DNA of 64,000 bases from Pseudoalteromonas luteoviolacea H33-S (GCF_001625695.1 NZ_AUXY01000081.1:1-64000); one strand, 5' to 3'. Shown: positions 16,142-25,476, numbered from the stretch's first letter. The notes: a model not told the origin generated them from the sequence alone. Numbers and translations are program-made.

Positions 16142-17005
16142 ATGAAGACCAAGATTAAAAACATAGTTCAATTGTTGGTTGCGATAGCTGGAAGCTCAAT
16201 GACGTCTGCATTCGCTCAAAGTTCAGAGCCTATGTCTTGCCAATGGCAATTTGATCAGCAAAACGAAGTTGCCATACATGAGAGTTTACTTTGCAATAAC
16301 CCGGTAGGTTCAAGTTCGTCAGATTTACTTATAGCTAAAAAAGTAAATATACCGAGCCAAGGTTTTTGTAGTGTGAATTGGCTTGATGGCTATAGATCTG
16401 AATTAAAAGGCAGTATTCAAGTTACAGGCGAGAAATCAGCTTGCTATGGTTCTGCTGTTTCTTTCAAACCTGCACCGAGGTCTCGAATAGTTAATGGCGT
16501 AACTGAAAGCCTGCTTGATTGTAGTTGGACTCCTAAGGGAAACAATACGCATCAATTAATGTGTAATACTAATCAAGGACAGGCACTTAACTTACCAATT
16601 GCAACCAAATTACAGCAGAAGAATTCTGGTAGCTGTTATATGATTTTTAACGAGAATTCGCTTAAACATATTGATGGTGGTACGGTTGTTATCGATAACG
16701 CACCTAGAACAGATGCCTGTGATATTGGCCCAGCATATTTTAGAGCATATCCGCAAAAGCGCGTTGTAAATGGGTTTGAGCAAACACTTCTACAATGTGA
16801 GTGGCGCAATCAAAGTGAGCAAGTGAGTATGAAGTATTGTACTGGTGCGCAAGGGTGGAATGGTGATGTGGCAGTCGCATATAGAGTGGGCGCTTCTACA
16901 CACTCTTTGGTAGACGCTTTAAATGAAGGGTTAACTAACGGTCAATTGATAGAAGATAAGTCGCTTAATTCTACTAATCCACCACTTTACTTTAGTGCAT
17001 ATTGA
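16142..17005 (+). CDS. Exported protein with three Cys-rich internal repeats (287 aa)
   Basis: A signal peptide (MKTKIKNIVQLLVAIAGSSM, cleavage near AFA-QSS) precedes three similar units of about 80 residues. Each begins with a Cys-x-Trp segment (MSCQWQF, LLDCSWTP, LLQCEWRN). Units 2 and 3 are introduced by the phrase R-I/V-VNG (RIVNGVTESLLDC and RVVNGFEQTLLQC), and each contains a second Cys about 18-20 residues on. The pattern suggests tandem small disulfide-bonded beta domains, possibly carbohydrate- or surface-binding, but no family is recognised. The last unit is truncated relative to the first two. It is convergent with the 17357 gene, with a hairpin between. Confidence 0.7.
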   Translation: MKTKIKNIVQLLVAIAGSSMTSAFAQSSEPMSCQWQFDQQNEVAIHESLLCNNPVGSSSSDLLIAKKVNIPSQGFCSVNWLDGYRSELKGSIQVTGEKSACYGSAVSFKPAPRSRIVNGVTESLLDCSWTPKGNNTHQLMCNTNQGQALNLPIATKLQQKNSGSCYMIFNENSLKHIDGGTVVIDNAPRTDACDIGPAYFRAYPQKRVVNGFEQTLLQCEWRNQSEQVSMKYCTGAQGWNGDVAVAYRVGASTHSLVDALNEGLTNGQLIEDKSLNSTNPPLYFSAY

Positions 17006-17211
17006 TGATTACTTTATGGAAAAATTATTTTCTATTGCTAGTACATCAGGTGTGGAGTCGATAAGGGAATAGATAGGTATATTGTAACCAAATGACAGTG
17101 TTTGCAGATCATAGATATAATGGCTTTTCAAGACTTGTATTGCGACACTACTATCTTGCTGCTAAGTAGTTTTATTTTAATAGAAGCTACGCTTTGGCTA
17201 AACATGATATA

Positions 17212-17242
17212 AAGTAGGTTGGATGATAAAACCAACCTACTT
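17212..17242. terminator. Bidirectional hairpin between convergent genes
   Basis: Perfect 11-bp stem AAGTAGGTTGG/CCAACCTACTT with a 9-nt loop, between the stops at 17005 and 17357. Confidence 0.65.
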
Positions 17243-17356
17243 AACTTTATAACACTTTCGTCGTTTAGTTTTAATGGCTAAACTTTAGTTTTTTACTACT
17301 GTTAAAGATCAAATAAAGCGATTTTCTTTTAATAAGTTTAATTTTTATATGTCAAA

Positions 17357-17923
17357 TTATAAAGGGTTTAAACTGCCCCATTTTTTAATAGTAATACCTG
17401 CTGAACCTGTGCCGGTGTAGCCATCATTATCTGTCACCTTAACGGATAAATAAAATGATTCCCCAATGGCGCCGAATACCTGTACTTCGCCTAAACTCGT
17501 GTTAATAAGTTCCCCATTTAGTCTTATTTCACGTGATACAATTGTGCCATCTCTGTCACCCTCATTTATCTCAAATACAGCTGAACCTTCACTAAATTGT
17601 CTCACTGAAACAGATACGCCTGGTTTATAGTCACAAACTTCTTTAGTAACATCTTCAGTGTGAGAGAAAGGAACCGTTGCACGACAATTTAACCATTCAC
17701 CGTTTATAAATTGATGTATCGTTCTTTGCTGCAAGACTGTTGGGTGAACATATTCCCTTATTTGTTTCATTCTACCGTTGCTGCTGAATGCGTTACAGTA
17801 TGACCATCCTCCGTATAGATTAACTGTGCCCGCGTCGACTATGCGGCAGTTTACAGGAGTCGCATCTACAAATGTAGATGAAAGTATTAAAGGTAGGGCT
17901 AAGGTTATGCGTTTTATATTCAT
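17357..17923 (-). CDS. Exported protein with a C-terminal Ig-like strand region (188 aa)
   Basis: The signal peptide is MNIKRITLALPLILSSTFVDA. The mature protein has four Cys in the first half (VNCRIV, SYCNAF, LNCRAT, EVCDYK), suggesting two disulfides. A C-terminal half reads SVSVRQFSEGSAVFEINEGD and then FYLSVKVTDNDGYTGTGSA, the latter like the last strands of a PKD or Ig-like fold. No catalytic residues are apparent. Neighbours on both sides are also exported and unknown. A binding or surface role is inference only. Confidence 0.7.
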   Translation of the reverse strand: MNIKRITLALPLILSSTFVDATPVNCRIVDAGTVNLYGGWSYCNAFSSNGRMKQIREYVHPTVLQQRTIHQFINGEWLNCRATVPFSHTEDVTKEVCDYKPGVSVSVRQFSEGSAVFEINEGDRDGTIVSREIRLNGELINTSLGEVQVFGAIGESFYLSVKVTDNDGYTGTGSAGITIKKWGSLNPL

Positions 17924-18229
17924 ACTATTCTCTTTTTAGTTTTGTGTTGATTGAATCTGGATTTAATGAATAGCACTGAATCTTAGCAATTTAACTTCAT
18001 AAAACTTTAAATTTTCCTTAATGTTTTATTATTTAAATTTTTATCAATAGGCAATTGTTTTTTTTGATGAGGTTTTAATTTTTCTTTTTTTGAATTAAAG
18101 CTTTTTTGTTTGTAAAAATTGTAACGATTTAAGTTTTTTTAACTTACGCCTTTGATATTTAAGTTTATTTTGCTTTTATTTTTTTTGCAGTTTGTGTCAT
18201 GATATTAATGATTTATATAGGGAGAAAAT
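17924..18229. other. AT-rich divergent intergenic region
   Basis: Long T and A runs with no supported gene. It must hold promoters for the divergent exported proteins at 17357 and 18230. Confidence 0.4.
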
Positions 18230-19282
18230 ATGATGAATAAATTAACTGTCCTTGTACTGGCAAGTATGTCTTGCGGTGTTTCAGCCAATACGTATTGGGA
18301 GTTGCTTTCCGATTCAAATTTAAACGGTGTACTTGAATCACCTTCTGCACATGTTCAGTATCTAGACATCCGTGTGTTGGCGAACAAATTTAGCGCAATT
18401 GCTGTTCAAGAGACAGAACCATCACTTATACAAGGTGAGTTTGAGCATCCAAATACGTTTGAGATAGGTTCTGGTACTACTCAACGTGTCCAATTTACAA
18501 TTTCAAAAGACGGTCATCGATTGTATTATCTTGGTCAAGGTAACGCTCAAGCGGGTTACCATGGAACTTGGTATGGTCCTAATAATGATTCTGGTGATTT
18601 CACATTGGCAGCTAGAACACCGGTTGTCTCGTTACCATATAACTGTGCTCAAATTCTAAGTGAGAATCCCGAAGCGACGTCAGGCATTTATACAATAGAT
18701 CCAGATGGTGAGGGCTTGTATGAGAGTTTTGATGCCTATTGTGACATGGACACAGATGAAGGGGGTTGGACTTTAATTGGTACGTACGCAAAAACTGAGC
18801 CAGGTGGAAAAGAGCGGATTAATCAATATAACCCGTTCCCTGATTCAACCGCAATGGAACCGTCAACAGGCCTATATCAGGGGTCTCTCAATACATTTAG
18901 AGATGTAAGAGAACAAGTCGCTTGTAACTCTACAGGCTGTAAAAGCACTGCATATCAATCTTCATTAAAAGAGGCTGAGCTGGATATGATCCGTTATACA
19001 TGGGGATATATGGATCAACAAGAGATGCAGACAGAAGAAACACCGTTACCAAACTGCCGTTCACAATACGAAGCCAATAGCAAAACTTTCACAAAGTGTC
19101 TGATAAATCAAGATCGTAACAACATGAATGTGATTGGATGGCAACGTGACATTCACCCTAGCCACTATGCTTGCTGGTTGGGGCATGCATTGTATAACAC
19201 TCCGCAAGCTAAGGGCAGCCCAGGTTGTGGGTCTCCAGTGGCAGGAGATGGAACAAAGTGGGGTCTTTTATGGGTTAGATAA
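18230..19282 (+). CDS. Exported protein with fibrinogen-C-like domain (350 aa)
   Basis: ATG 18230 (an adjacent in-frame ATG follows) has GGGAGA upstream. The signal peptide is MMNKLTVLVLASMSCGVSAN. Residues about 20-130 form a first domain of unknown type. From about 137 the sequence follows the start of fibrinogen-related domains: NCAQILSENPEATSGIYTI, then a FDAYCDMDTDEGGWTLIG segment corresponding to the conserved YCDM...GGWT of FReD proteins. The C-terminal part has further Cys and Trp (YACWLGHALY, GCGSPVAGDG, WGLLWVR). FReD domains bind sugars or acetyl groups in animals and occur sporadically in marine bacteria, often in secreted adhesins. Binding of a surface glycan is inferred. Confidence 0.75.
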   Translation: MMNKLTVLVLASMSCGVSANTYWELLSDSNLNGVLESPSAHVQYLDIRVLANKFSAIAVQETEPSLIQGEFEHPNTFEIGSGTTQRVQFTISKDGHRLYYLGQGNAQAGYHGTWYGPNNDSGDFTLAARTPVVSLPYNCAQILSENPEATSGIYTIDPDGEGLYESFDAYCDMDTDEGGWTLIGTYAKTEPGGKERINQYNPFPDSTAMEPSTGLYQGSLNTFRDVREQVACNSTGCKSTAYQSSLKEAELDMIRYTWGYMDQQEMQTEETPLPNCRSQYEANSKTFTKCLINQDRNNMNVIGWQRDIHPSHYACWLGHALYNTPQAKGSPGCGSPVAGDGTKWGLLWVR

Positions 19283-19302
19283 TACAGCCCATATAATCAA
19301 TT

Positions 19303-19332
19303 CGGAGTATTATAGTGATTTATAATACTCCG
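19303..19332. terminator. Terminator between 18230 gene and DUF5690 pseudogene
   Basis: Perfect 12-bp stem CGGAGTATTATA/TATAATACTCCG with a 6-nt loop, able to end transcription from both sides. Confidence 0.75.
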
Positions 19333-19347
19333 AGTTTTACTAAACGT

Positions 19348-20655
19348 TTAAGCCATTATAGTAACTGGGTTTTGATTGTTTTTTCGCTCTTTATATAGAA
19401 AAAAGCAGAGCGAGAGGAGCGTTAAAACAGTACCTACCATGCCAGTAAAATACCCTAAATCTCGCAAAAAAATATTCCAATCGATAGTGTGGTTATGCGT
19501 GCTTTGATAAACCATGACGCCAACCGTACCTAAATAACCAAACGAATCAGCCAGATAGGTTAAAAACCCGACATTAGCAGGGCGGTTAAATGTGGCTATC
19601 AGTCGTTCAAATAATGACGTTGTGAATGGCACATAAGCTAGATACAGACCAATGCCATTACATACCATCCAACTGATAGGGCCGATTTGGTGGTGTTCGT
19701 ACGCAATTGAGCTTAGCAGAGTGATAACAAAACCAAGGCATATCAAAATGTGATTAATTATCATGGCTGTATGGTTATTTTTTACAAGCTTTAGTAGCGC
19801 TATTATAATTTATACAACCACAGCGATTGGCAATTCAGTTAGCGTGAATAGTGCAGGTTCGCTGCTAAGTCCTGTCGCTTGCCAGACATCGGCTGCAAAG
19901 CTGTCGCGTAAATCGCGCAAAATAGTCAGTAGGATATAGCCTAAAATGAGCATAGTGATCCCAAAGCCGAGTAACTTTAGCAGCTCTTTACGACTAGTTT
20001 TATTCATTGGCACGCGTTTACAGCGTCGTTCAATATCGTCTTGATTTGGTGGCGGCAGTTGGTCCAGCATCCATACTGACACACACAAAAAGGGTAAGAA
20101 CATGGATGCAGTAACAAATGGCATCCATATTTCACTCACGTTAAAGTTTAGCAGTAAGATGCTGGCCACCGTTTTAACTAGGCCTGATGCGAGAATAAAG
20201 CTGGTACAAAGGCCTGCGGCGAGTATTTCTGTAACTCGGCGTCCTTCTAAATAGCTGAACACAATGCCCCAAACCATACCCAATGGCAGTCCATTCAATA
20301 ACATAAACACGGCGTTCCATGGAGAAGGGGTAACGGCAAACCCTAAAAGAGCGAACCATGCAAACAATACCAAAACGAGGGTTGCTTTGGCACGGCCATG
20401 GCTTTGTAGTTCTGATATAACTTTAATTCCGATAAATTTAGACAGCGCATAACCCAAAATTTGTGCGGTTAAATACACGGTTTTTAAAGATAGGCCTAAC
20501 CAAGTAATGTCTTGGTAAAGACCAACTGCAACCGGTTTTCTAAAGCCATACATAAATGCATAGGTACTACATGCGGCAACAATGGCGTATAAACAAAAGA
20601 GAAAAGTATTTGTACTAAGTCGGTTTTGGGTTTGCTTGCCCAATCGGTAAAACAT
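19348..20655 (-). pseudogene. DUF5690-like MFS-type membrane protein interrupted by one in-frame stop
   Basis: Codons 1-281 (20655-19813) end at TAA 19812-19810. The same frame then continues without any shift (IIIALLKLVKNNHT) to a second open stretch, 19764-19348. Together they make 435 sense positions with about 12 hydrophobic segments, matching the length and TM layout of DUF5690 transport-like proteins. TTA (Leu) to TAA is the simplest explanation. The second half has its own Met but starts inside a helix, so it is not an independent gene. Upstream lies the palindrome 20681-20698, identical in its arms to sites by the GntR gene, so the gene belonged to that regulon. Either it is a fresh pseudogene, a sequencing error, or the stop is read through. 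Confidence 0.7.
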
Positions 20656-20680
20656 TTGACACTCATAGTGGAACGCGCAT

Positions 20681-20698
20681 ATTTGGTATGTACCAAAT
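20681..20698. promoter_or_regulatory. GntR-type operator, site A
   Basis: ATTTGGTATGTACCAAAT: 8-nt arms around a TG centre, 25 bp upstream of the DUF5690 start. The core TTGGTATGTACCAA is identical to site C at 21659-21672. The form TGGT-N4-ACCA is that of known HutC/PhnF-family operators. Confidence 0.7.
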
Positions 20699-20767
20699 GG
20701 TGGCTGTCTTGAATTTTTTTACAGTTTAATTGGGCTATATTGCAGTTGTTTTACAATGTGTTTCAGT

Positions 20768-21481
20768 TTAAAAATGGAGCTTAGCTTTGTTTTCTATCAT
20801 TAATGCATCATGGCGCCAATATTCGCGGTCAAACTCAAAGGCCGTTCCCTCTAAATCTCTCACTATACGAGTTACTTTAAGCCCCAAAGCGCCATCATAT
20901 GTATTTAAATATTGTGCAATAGGATTGAATAAGCAGCATGATTCAACCGCAATATCATATAGAACATTGTGATGGTGATACGTATTTTTAAGTAATACGC
21001 TTATAGATAAAGACAGGTCATGTTTATCAATGTTGGGCAGGTGTTTGTTACTAAAGTTGAGCTCTTCGACGACAACGGCTCGACCGTCAACTGAACGGAC
21101 GCGCAATATGCTTGTTAGGCTAGTTCTGCCATCTAACTCAAGTGCGTTGGCTATTTCTTTGCACGGCTTTTGCTTTTTTTGCTCAACTAACTTTGTACTT
21201 GGTTGAAAGCCTTGAGCAGTTGTGTACTGCAAGAAAGAGGTGTGTTGCATTGGGTCATATTTGAGCTTGCGAGGGCAAACATACCAGCCACTGCGGTTTT
21301 TTCTGTAGATCAGACCCATATGCTCAAGCTGGCCCAGCGCTTGTCTTAAAGTGGAGCGTGCGACATCGTATGTGGCGCATAATTCGCGTTCAGAAGGCAG
21401 GTTGCCTGTTAATTTTTGCTCAGCAATTTGTTGGCTGATGGCTTCCCGAACTTGGGCATAGGCATAACTCGTGTCGCTCAT
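20768..21481 (-). CDS. GntR family transcriptional regulator with UTRA ligand domain
   Basis: A 237-aa repressor of the HutC/PhnF subfamily. Residues about 8-72 form the winged helix (LPSERELCATYDVARSTLRQ as recognition part, wing GLIYRKNRSGWYV). Residues about 90-235 are the UTRA effector-binding domain (ILRVRSVDGRAVVVEELNFS and FEFDREYWRHDALMI). It is divergent from the TonB receptor at 21691, and three near-identical palindromes stand before the receptor and before the DUF5690 gene. It therefore likely represses both and responds to the imported substrate or a breakdown product. The neighbouring phosphatases suggest a phosphorus- or phosphoester-related ligand, which is inference. Confidence 0.85.
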   Translation of the reverse strand: MSDTSYAYAQVREAISQQIAEQKLTGNLPSERELCATYDVARSTLRQALGQLEHMGLIYRKNRSGWYVCPRKLKYDPMQHTSFLQYTTAQGFQPSTKLVEQKKQKPCKEIANALELDGRTSLTSILRVRSVDGRAVVVEELNFSNKHLPNIDKHDLSLSISVLLKNTYHHHNVLYDIAVESCCLFNPIAQYLNTYDGALGLKVTRIVRDLEGTAFEFDREYWRHDALMIENKAKLHF

Positions 21482-21571
21482 AGGTGACTTATTCTTGGCA
21501 ATGTGTTGATGTTATTTATTGTTATCACATTACAACAAACTTCACAAAATGAAAACTTACCTTAATGAATT

Positions 21572-21585
21572 TTGGTCCATACCAA
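21572..21585. promoter_or_regulatory. GntR-type operator, site B
   Basis: TTGGTCCATACCAA: arms TTGGT/ACCAA, the same as sites A and C with a changed centre. It lies in the 209-bp gap between the regulator and the receptor gene, 90 bp from the regulator start. Confidence 0.65.
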
Positions 21586-21658
21586 TTAAATTAAAACTTA
21601 AATATTTCTGTAAAGTCCCTGTAATGATACGTAACTAAGATTTGCCCCGTTCGTAATT

Positions 21659-21672
21659 TTGGTATGTACCAA
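21659..21672. promoter_or_regulatory. GntR-type operator, site C
   Basis: TTGGTATGTACCAA, identical to the core of site A. It ends 18 bp before the receptor start codon at 21691, in the place of the transcription start or early leader, a repressing position. Confidence 0.7.
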
Positions 21673-21690
21673 TCACTTTCGGGAATTATA

Positions 21691-24042
21691 ATGAAAACTT
21701 TATACTCTACAGGCTCTACAAAAATATCTATGCTGGCAATGGCCATCGCTGCGGCTTTATCGGCACCAGCTTTTGCAGAGGATGATCAAGCAAAAGCGGA
21801 CCAGCAAATCGAAGAGATCATGGTTGTTGGTAAAAGTGTTTCTTACGCAAATAATGCAACATCTGAAGAAATGTTTAAGCAACAGTCATCAATGACCAGC
21901 GCGATGGCGATGATTGACAACTTACCGGGTGTGCTTATCAACGAGGGTGATACATTTGGCTCTGACGATTGGTCAACAACAGTGTCAATACGCGGCTTTC
22001 AATTGAGCTTAGATGAGCAGCAAGTTGGTATTACCATTGATGGCATCTCAAACGGTAACTCAAACTACGGTGGTGGCGCTAAAGCTAATCGTTATATAGA
22101 TACAGAAAACCTAATGGCGGTTGAGGTATCTCAAGGTACAGCAGATATTGGCTCTCGTTCTAACGAAGCACTTGGCGGTACGTTAAACTTTACGACTATT
22201 GACCCAAGCACTGAGCAAGGCATTGTTGCAAGTTTATCGTTAGCGAATTTTGATGCGCAGAAATACTATATGCGTATTGAAACTGGCGAAGTGATGGATG
22301 ACACCTTTGGTTGGTTGAGCTATTCAAACTCAAGTAACAGCGATTGGATCACCGGTACAGCAGAAAATACCCGTGACCATTTCGCTGCTAAGTTTGTTAA
22401 AGGTATGGATAGTGATTTAGAGATCACTGCGTACCTATCATATGATGATGTACACGAAGACAACTACCAGCGTGTTTCATTAGAAAGCTTTAAGCAAAAC
22501 CCTGAATCAGATGGCCTAACCGGTGAGTGGACAGGTATTCCTTATATTGACCAAGTTTATCGTCGCGGTTGGTCAACACTGCGTGAAAACTTATTTGGTT
22601 ACATCGAAGTGGATACGATGCTTGGCGAAGTGGAAGTGACTGCAAATGCCTACTTCCATAAAAACGAAGGCCGTGGTGACTGGGTACCGCCTTATATTGT
22701 TGATGTGAATCACGATGGCGCTAAAGGCCATTCTGAACTTGTGTCTGGCACGACTTATCAAGGTGGTAGCTCTCTAGGTAAGATTTATTTTGTTGATGCA
22801 GATGGTAAATCACTTCAGCCAATGAAAGGCTGTGAAAGCTCAATTACTTTCCCATACGGCGGTGCAGATGCTGAGTATGATCCAAATTGCTATGAGTCAA
22901 CTGCACGCCCTGTTGGTTCCTACCGTAACAGCCACTATGAAAAAGATCGCTTTGGCATCAATGCCGACCTGACATGGGAAACCAAGATTGGCGATTACAA
23001 CAACATCTTACGTGGCGGTATTTGGTATGAAGATTACGAGCGTTCTGAGTACCGTGATTGGCACAAAATCATCGATTCGAAAAGCAGCTTTGACTTTGAT
23101 CACAACCCATATTGGATCCAGTACGACCGCACATATCCAGTAGAAACAACCATGTTATACCTTGAAGACTCAATTGAGATGGATACGGTGACATTGCGTG
23201 CAGGTGTGAAAAAGTACTTGGTCGATTTAGACAGCCACGACAAGTTCACAAGCACGAATAAATCGGTTAATTCAGATTCAGATACGCTGTTATCAGCGGG
23301 TGCTGTATGGTACACGCCAGTTGAAGGCTTAGAAGTATTTGCAGGTTACGCAGAGAACTTTGCGGCAATTAAAGACCAAGTACTTGAAGCAGATGCGTCG
23401 GCACTGGGTAACATTGAGCCTGAAACTGCGGAAAACATGGACTTTGGTATTCGTTATGACAACAACGATTTTGATGCGAGTGTTACTCTATATAGCATTG
23501 ACTTTCAAAACCGCTTAACGTTTGTTGCACCTGAGTCTGCGTCTGGTAATGATTACTTGGTTGGTACGAGTGGGCAGTACATCAATACGGGTGGTATTGA
23601 ATCATCAGGTGTTGAAGCGTCATTGACTTACTATCCAACTCAATCACTGTCTGTGTACATGTCATATACAAGCAATGACTCTGAGTACACAGATGGTACT
23701 GTTGATATCAAAGCGGGCAATACCGTATTTGGTTCAGTTGAAGACATGGCTGTGTTGTCGCTTGATTGGCAATCAGAAATTTACTCAGCGGGTCTTTCGA
23801 CTAAGTGGATTGGCGAGCGTTGGATGGACTCGGACAATACTCAGCGTATTGACGCTTATGCAGTTAGCGATTTGTATGTTGCTGTCGATTTAGAAGAAGT
23901 TGGTGCACTAAAAGGTGCCTCAATTCGCCTAACAGTAAACAATCTATTTGATAAGAGTTATATCGGTAGTGTTGCAGGTGGTTGGGGTGGCTGGATCGGC
24001 GCACCGAGAACTGCAGCAATCAACTTCCAAACACGTTTCTAA
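21691..24042 (+). CDS. TonB-dependent outer-membrane receptor (783 aa)
   Basis: An active importer of a scarce substrate across the outer membrane, energised by TonB. The signal peptide ends near AFA-EDD. A TonB-box-like EEIMVVGKS follows, then the plug domain (about 55-165, with VSIRGF and VEVSQGTADIGSRSNEALGG). The 22-strand barrel closes with the expected terminal aromatic (INFQTRF). ATG 21691 gives the proper signal peptide; an earlier ATG at 21664 lies within operator site C. The gene is divergent from a GntR regulator and followed by a PhoD-like enzyme and an alkaline phosphatase. An organic phosphate ester or similar ligand is suggested by context, not by the receptor sequence. Confidence 0.9.
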   Translation: MKTLYSTGSTKISMLAMAIAAALSAPAFAEDDQAKADQQIEEIMVVGKSVSYANNATSEEMFKQQSSMTSAMAMIDNLPGVLINEGDTFGSDDWSTTVSIRGFQLSLDEQQVGITIDGISNGNSNYGGGAKANRYIDTENLMAVEVSQGTADIGSRSNEALGGTLNFTTIDPSTEQGIVASLSLANFDAQKYYMRIETGEVMDDTFGWLSYSNSSNSDWITGTAENTRDHFAAKFVKGMDSDLEITAYLSYDDVHEDNYQRVSLESFKQNPESDGLTGEWTGIPYIDQVYRRGWSTLRENLFGYIEVDTMLGEVEVTANAYFHKNEGRGDWVPPYIVDVNHDGAKGHSELVSGTTYQGGSSLGKIYFVDADGKSLQPMKGCESSITFPYGGADAEYDPNCYESTARPVGSYRNSHYEKDRFGINADLTWETKIGDYNNILRGGIWYEDYERSEYRDWHKIIDSKSSFDFDHNPYWIQYDRTYPVETTMLYLEDSIEMDTVTLRAGVKKYLVDLDSHDKFTSTNKSVNSDSDTLLSAGAVWYTPVEGLEVFAGYAENFAAIKDQVLEADASALGNIEPETAENMDFGIRYDNNDFDASVTLYSIDFQNRLTFVAPESASGNDYLVGTSGQYINTGGIESSGVEASLTYYPTQSLSVYMSYTSNDSEYTDGTVDIKAGNTVFGSVEDMAVLSLDWQSEIYSAGLSTKWIGERWMDSDNTQRIDAYAVSDLYVAVDLEEVGALKGASIRLTVNNLFDKSYIGSVAGGWGGWIGAPRTAAINFQTRF

Positions 24043-24198
24043 TCTTATCGTTGGCGAGCGATGAACAGCGTTCGCCATCAACTTTTGCCAAGTATTGCGG
24101 TAAAAAAGGATATTGATAGTGGTTTATAGAGGGTTTGATTATGCGTAGCGCGCAAGCATGGAGCAGTAAGCATAATACACTCTAAAGCACTATGCCGT

Positions 24199-24242
24199 AA
24201 GAGCTGAGAGATTCCTTTCCCCTGATCACTTAGCTCTTTTTT
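24199..24242 (+). terminator. Terminator behind the TonB receptor gene
   Basis: AAGAGCTGAG pairs with CTTAGCTCTT (one G-U) across a 20-nt loop, followed by a T run. Confidence 0.7.
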
Positions 24243-24402
24243 CTGGCAAAAAGTAAATGCAAGAAATCTACTAAATAATATTTACTATCTGCCTTTTGTA
24301 CGACCTGTGTTTAATAAAAACAAACTCGGTTCTAATGAGCGTTTGCTTAGTCAATATAAGTCTGTTTTACAGGTAGGTGGTCTAAAAAGAGAACATCAAA
24401 TC

Positions 24403-25458
24403 ATGAATGTTAAACGCCCCATACTATCTACTTTATTTGTTCTAGGCTGTGCAGCAGCCAATGGGCATGCGGCGGGTTCTGTAGATAAAATCCTATTTGG
24501 CTCATGTAGTCACCAAGATAAGGATATTCCAATTTTTGATGCAATTAACAAAGAGCAGTCAGATCTTTTTATATTCCTTGGCGATAATGTCTATGGCGAC
24601 ACTGAGAATATGACGGAGCTAGCGGCTAAGTATCAAAAATTAGGCAGCAAAGAAGGGTTTAAAGCGCTGCGCTTAACGACACCTACCATAGCTATTTGGG
24701 ATGACCATGATTATGGTGAAAATGACGCGGGGAAAGAGTACCCATTCAAAGAGCAATCTCGACAAATCATGCTTGATTTTTGGCAAGAGCCGAAAAATAG
24801 CCCGAGGCGAACACGTTCGTCGGGTATTTATACTTCTTACATGTATGGGGAGCAGCATCAAAATGTGCAAGTGATCTTGCCTGACTTACGTTGGAACCGC
24901 CCTGAACTCAACTCAATTGCCTCCTTGAGCTATTGGGTTGGCAGCTTCTTCAATAATAAAGGCCCGTATCGACCAGTTGATAACAATAGCTCTATGCTGG
25001 GAGAAGCACAGTGGCAATGGCTTGAGAAAGAGCTTTTAAAACCAGCAAAAGTGAAAATAATTGCGTCAAGCTTGCAACTGATCCCAGATTTCACTGGATG
25101 GGAAAGTTGGGCTAACTTTCCAGCTGATAGGCAAAGGCTATTGGATTTTATCGAACAGCACAAGATTGGCGGTGTGATAATGATCAGTGGCGACACGCAT
25201 TGGGGGGAATTATCTAGATATGATACTCAACATGGTTATCCGCTTTGGGAGATCACAAGTTCAGGGTTAACGCAAAAGTGGAAAGATGTGAGTCCAAACC
25301 GCCACCGTATCGGAGATTACACTGCGCAAGTGAATTATGGCTTTGTTGAAATTGATTGGGAGCAAGCTGATCCACAAATTCAATTTGGCCTTAAAGATAT
25401 CCATGGTGATATCACGCACCAGCAAAGCATGGCGCTTTCTTCACTACAATTTGAATAG
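24403..25458 (+). CDS. Exported PhoD-like metallophosphatase/phosphodiesterase (351 aa)
   Basis: A calcineurin-like PhoD family enzyme that hydrolyses phosphate esters in the periplasm. ATG 24403 is preferred over the GTG at 24307 because it opens directly with a signal peptide (MNVKRPILSTLFVLGCAAAN). The metal-site motifs are in order: FGSCSHQDK, FIFLGDNVYGD (Asp61, Asn62), IWDDHDYGEND, and ISGDTHWGEL near residue 265. Unlike long PhoD of Bacillus there is no N-terminal fibronectin-like domain, so it is the short form, of the kind seen in marine bacteria. Only 18 bp separates it from the next gene, an alkaline phosphatase, so the pair is probably one operon. The substrate is not certain. Confidence 0.85.
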   Translation: MNVKRPILSTLFVLGCAAANGHAAGSVDKILFGSCSHQDKDIPIFDAINKEQSDLFIFLGDNVYGDTENMTELAAKYQKLGSKEGFKALRLTTPTIAIWDDHDYGENDAGKEYPFKEQSRQIMLDFWQEPKNSPRRTRSSGIYTSYMYGEQHQNVQVILPDLRWNRPELNSIASLSYWVGSFFNNKGPYRPVDNNSSMLGEAQWQWLEKELLKPAKVKIIASSLQLIPDFTGWESWANFPADRQRLLDFIEQHKIGGVIMISGDTHWGELSRYDTQHGYPLWEITSSGLTQKWKDVSPNRHRIGDYTAQVNYGFVEIDWEQADPQIQFGLKDIHGDITHQQSMALSSLQFE

Positions 25459-25476
25459 TTGTGGAGGGCAATTAAC

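Noticed and set aside
19348..19764. A separate small membrane-protein gene in the DUF5690 region
   Set aside because: It is in the same frame as the upstream part and separated only by one TAA; it begins inside the protein and lacks a ribosome site of its own.
24307..24402. N-terminal extension of the PhoD-like gene from GTG 24307
   Set aside because: The extension is polar and would bury the signal peptide that begins at ATG 24403.
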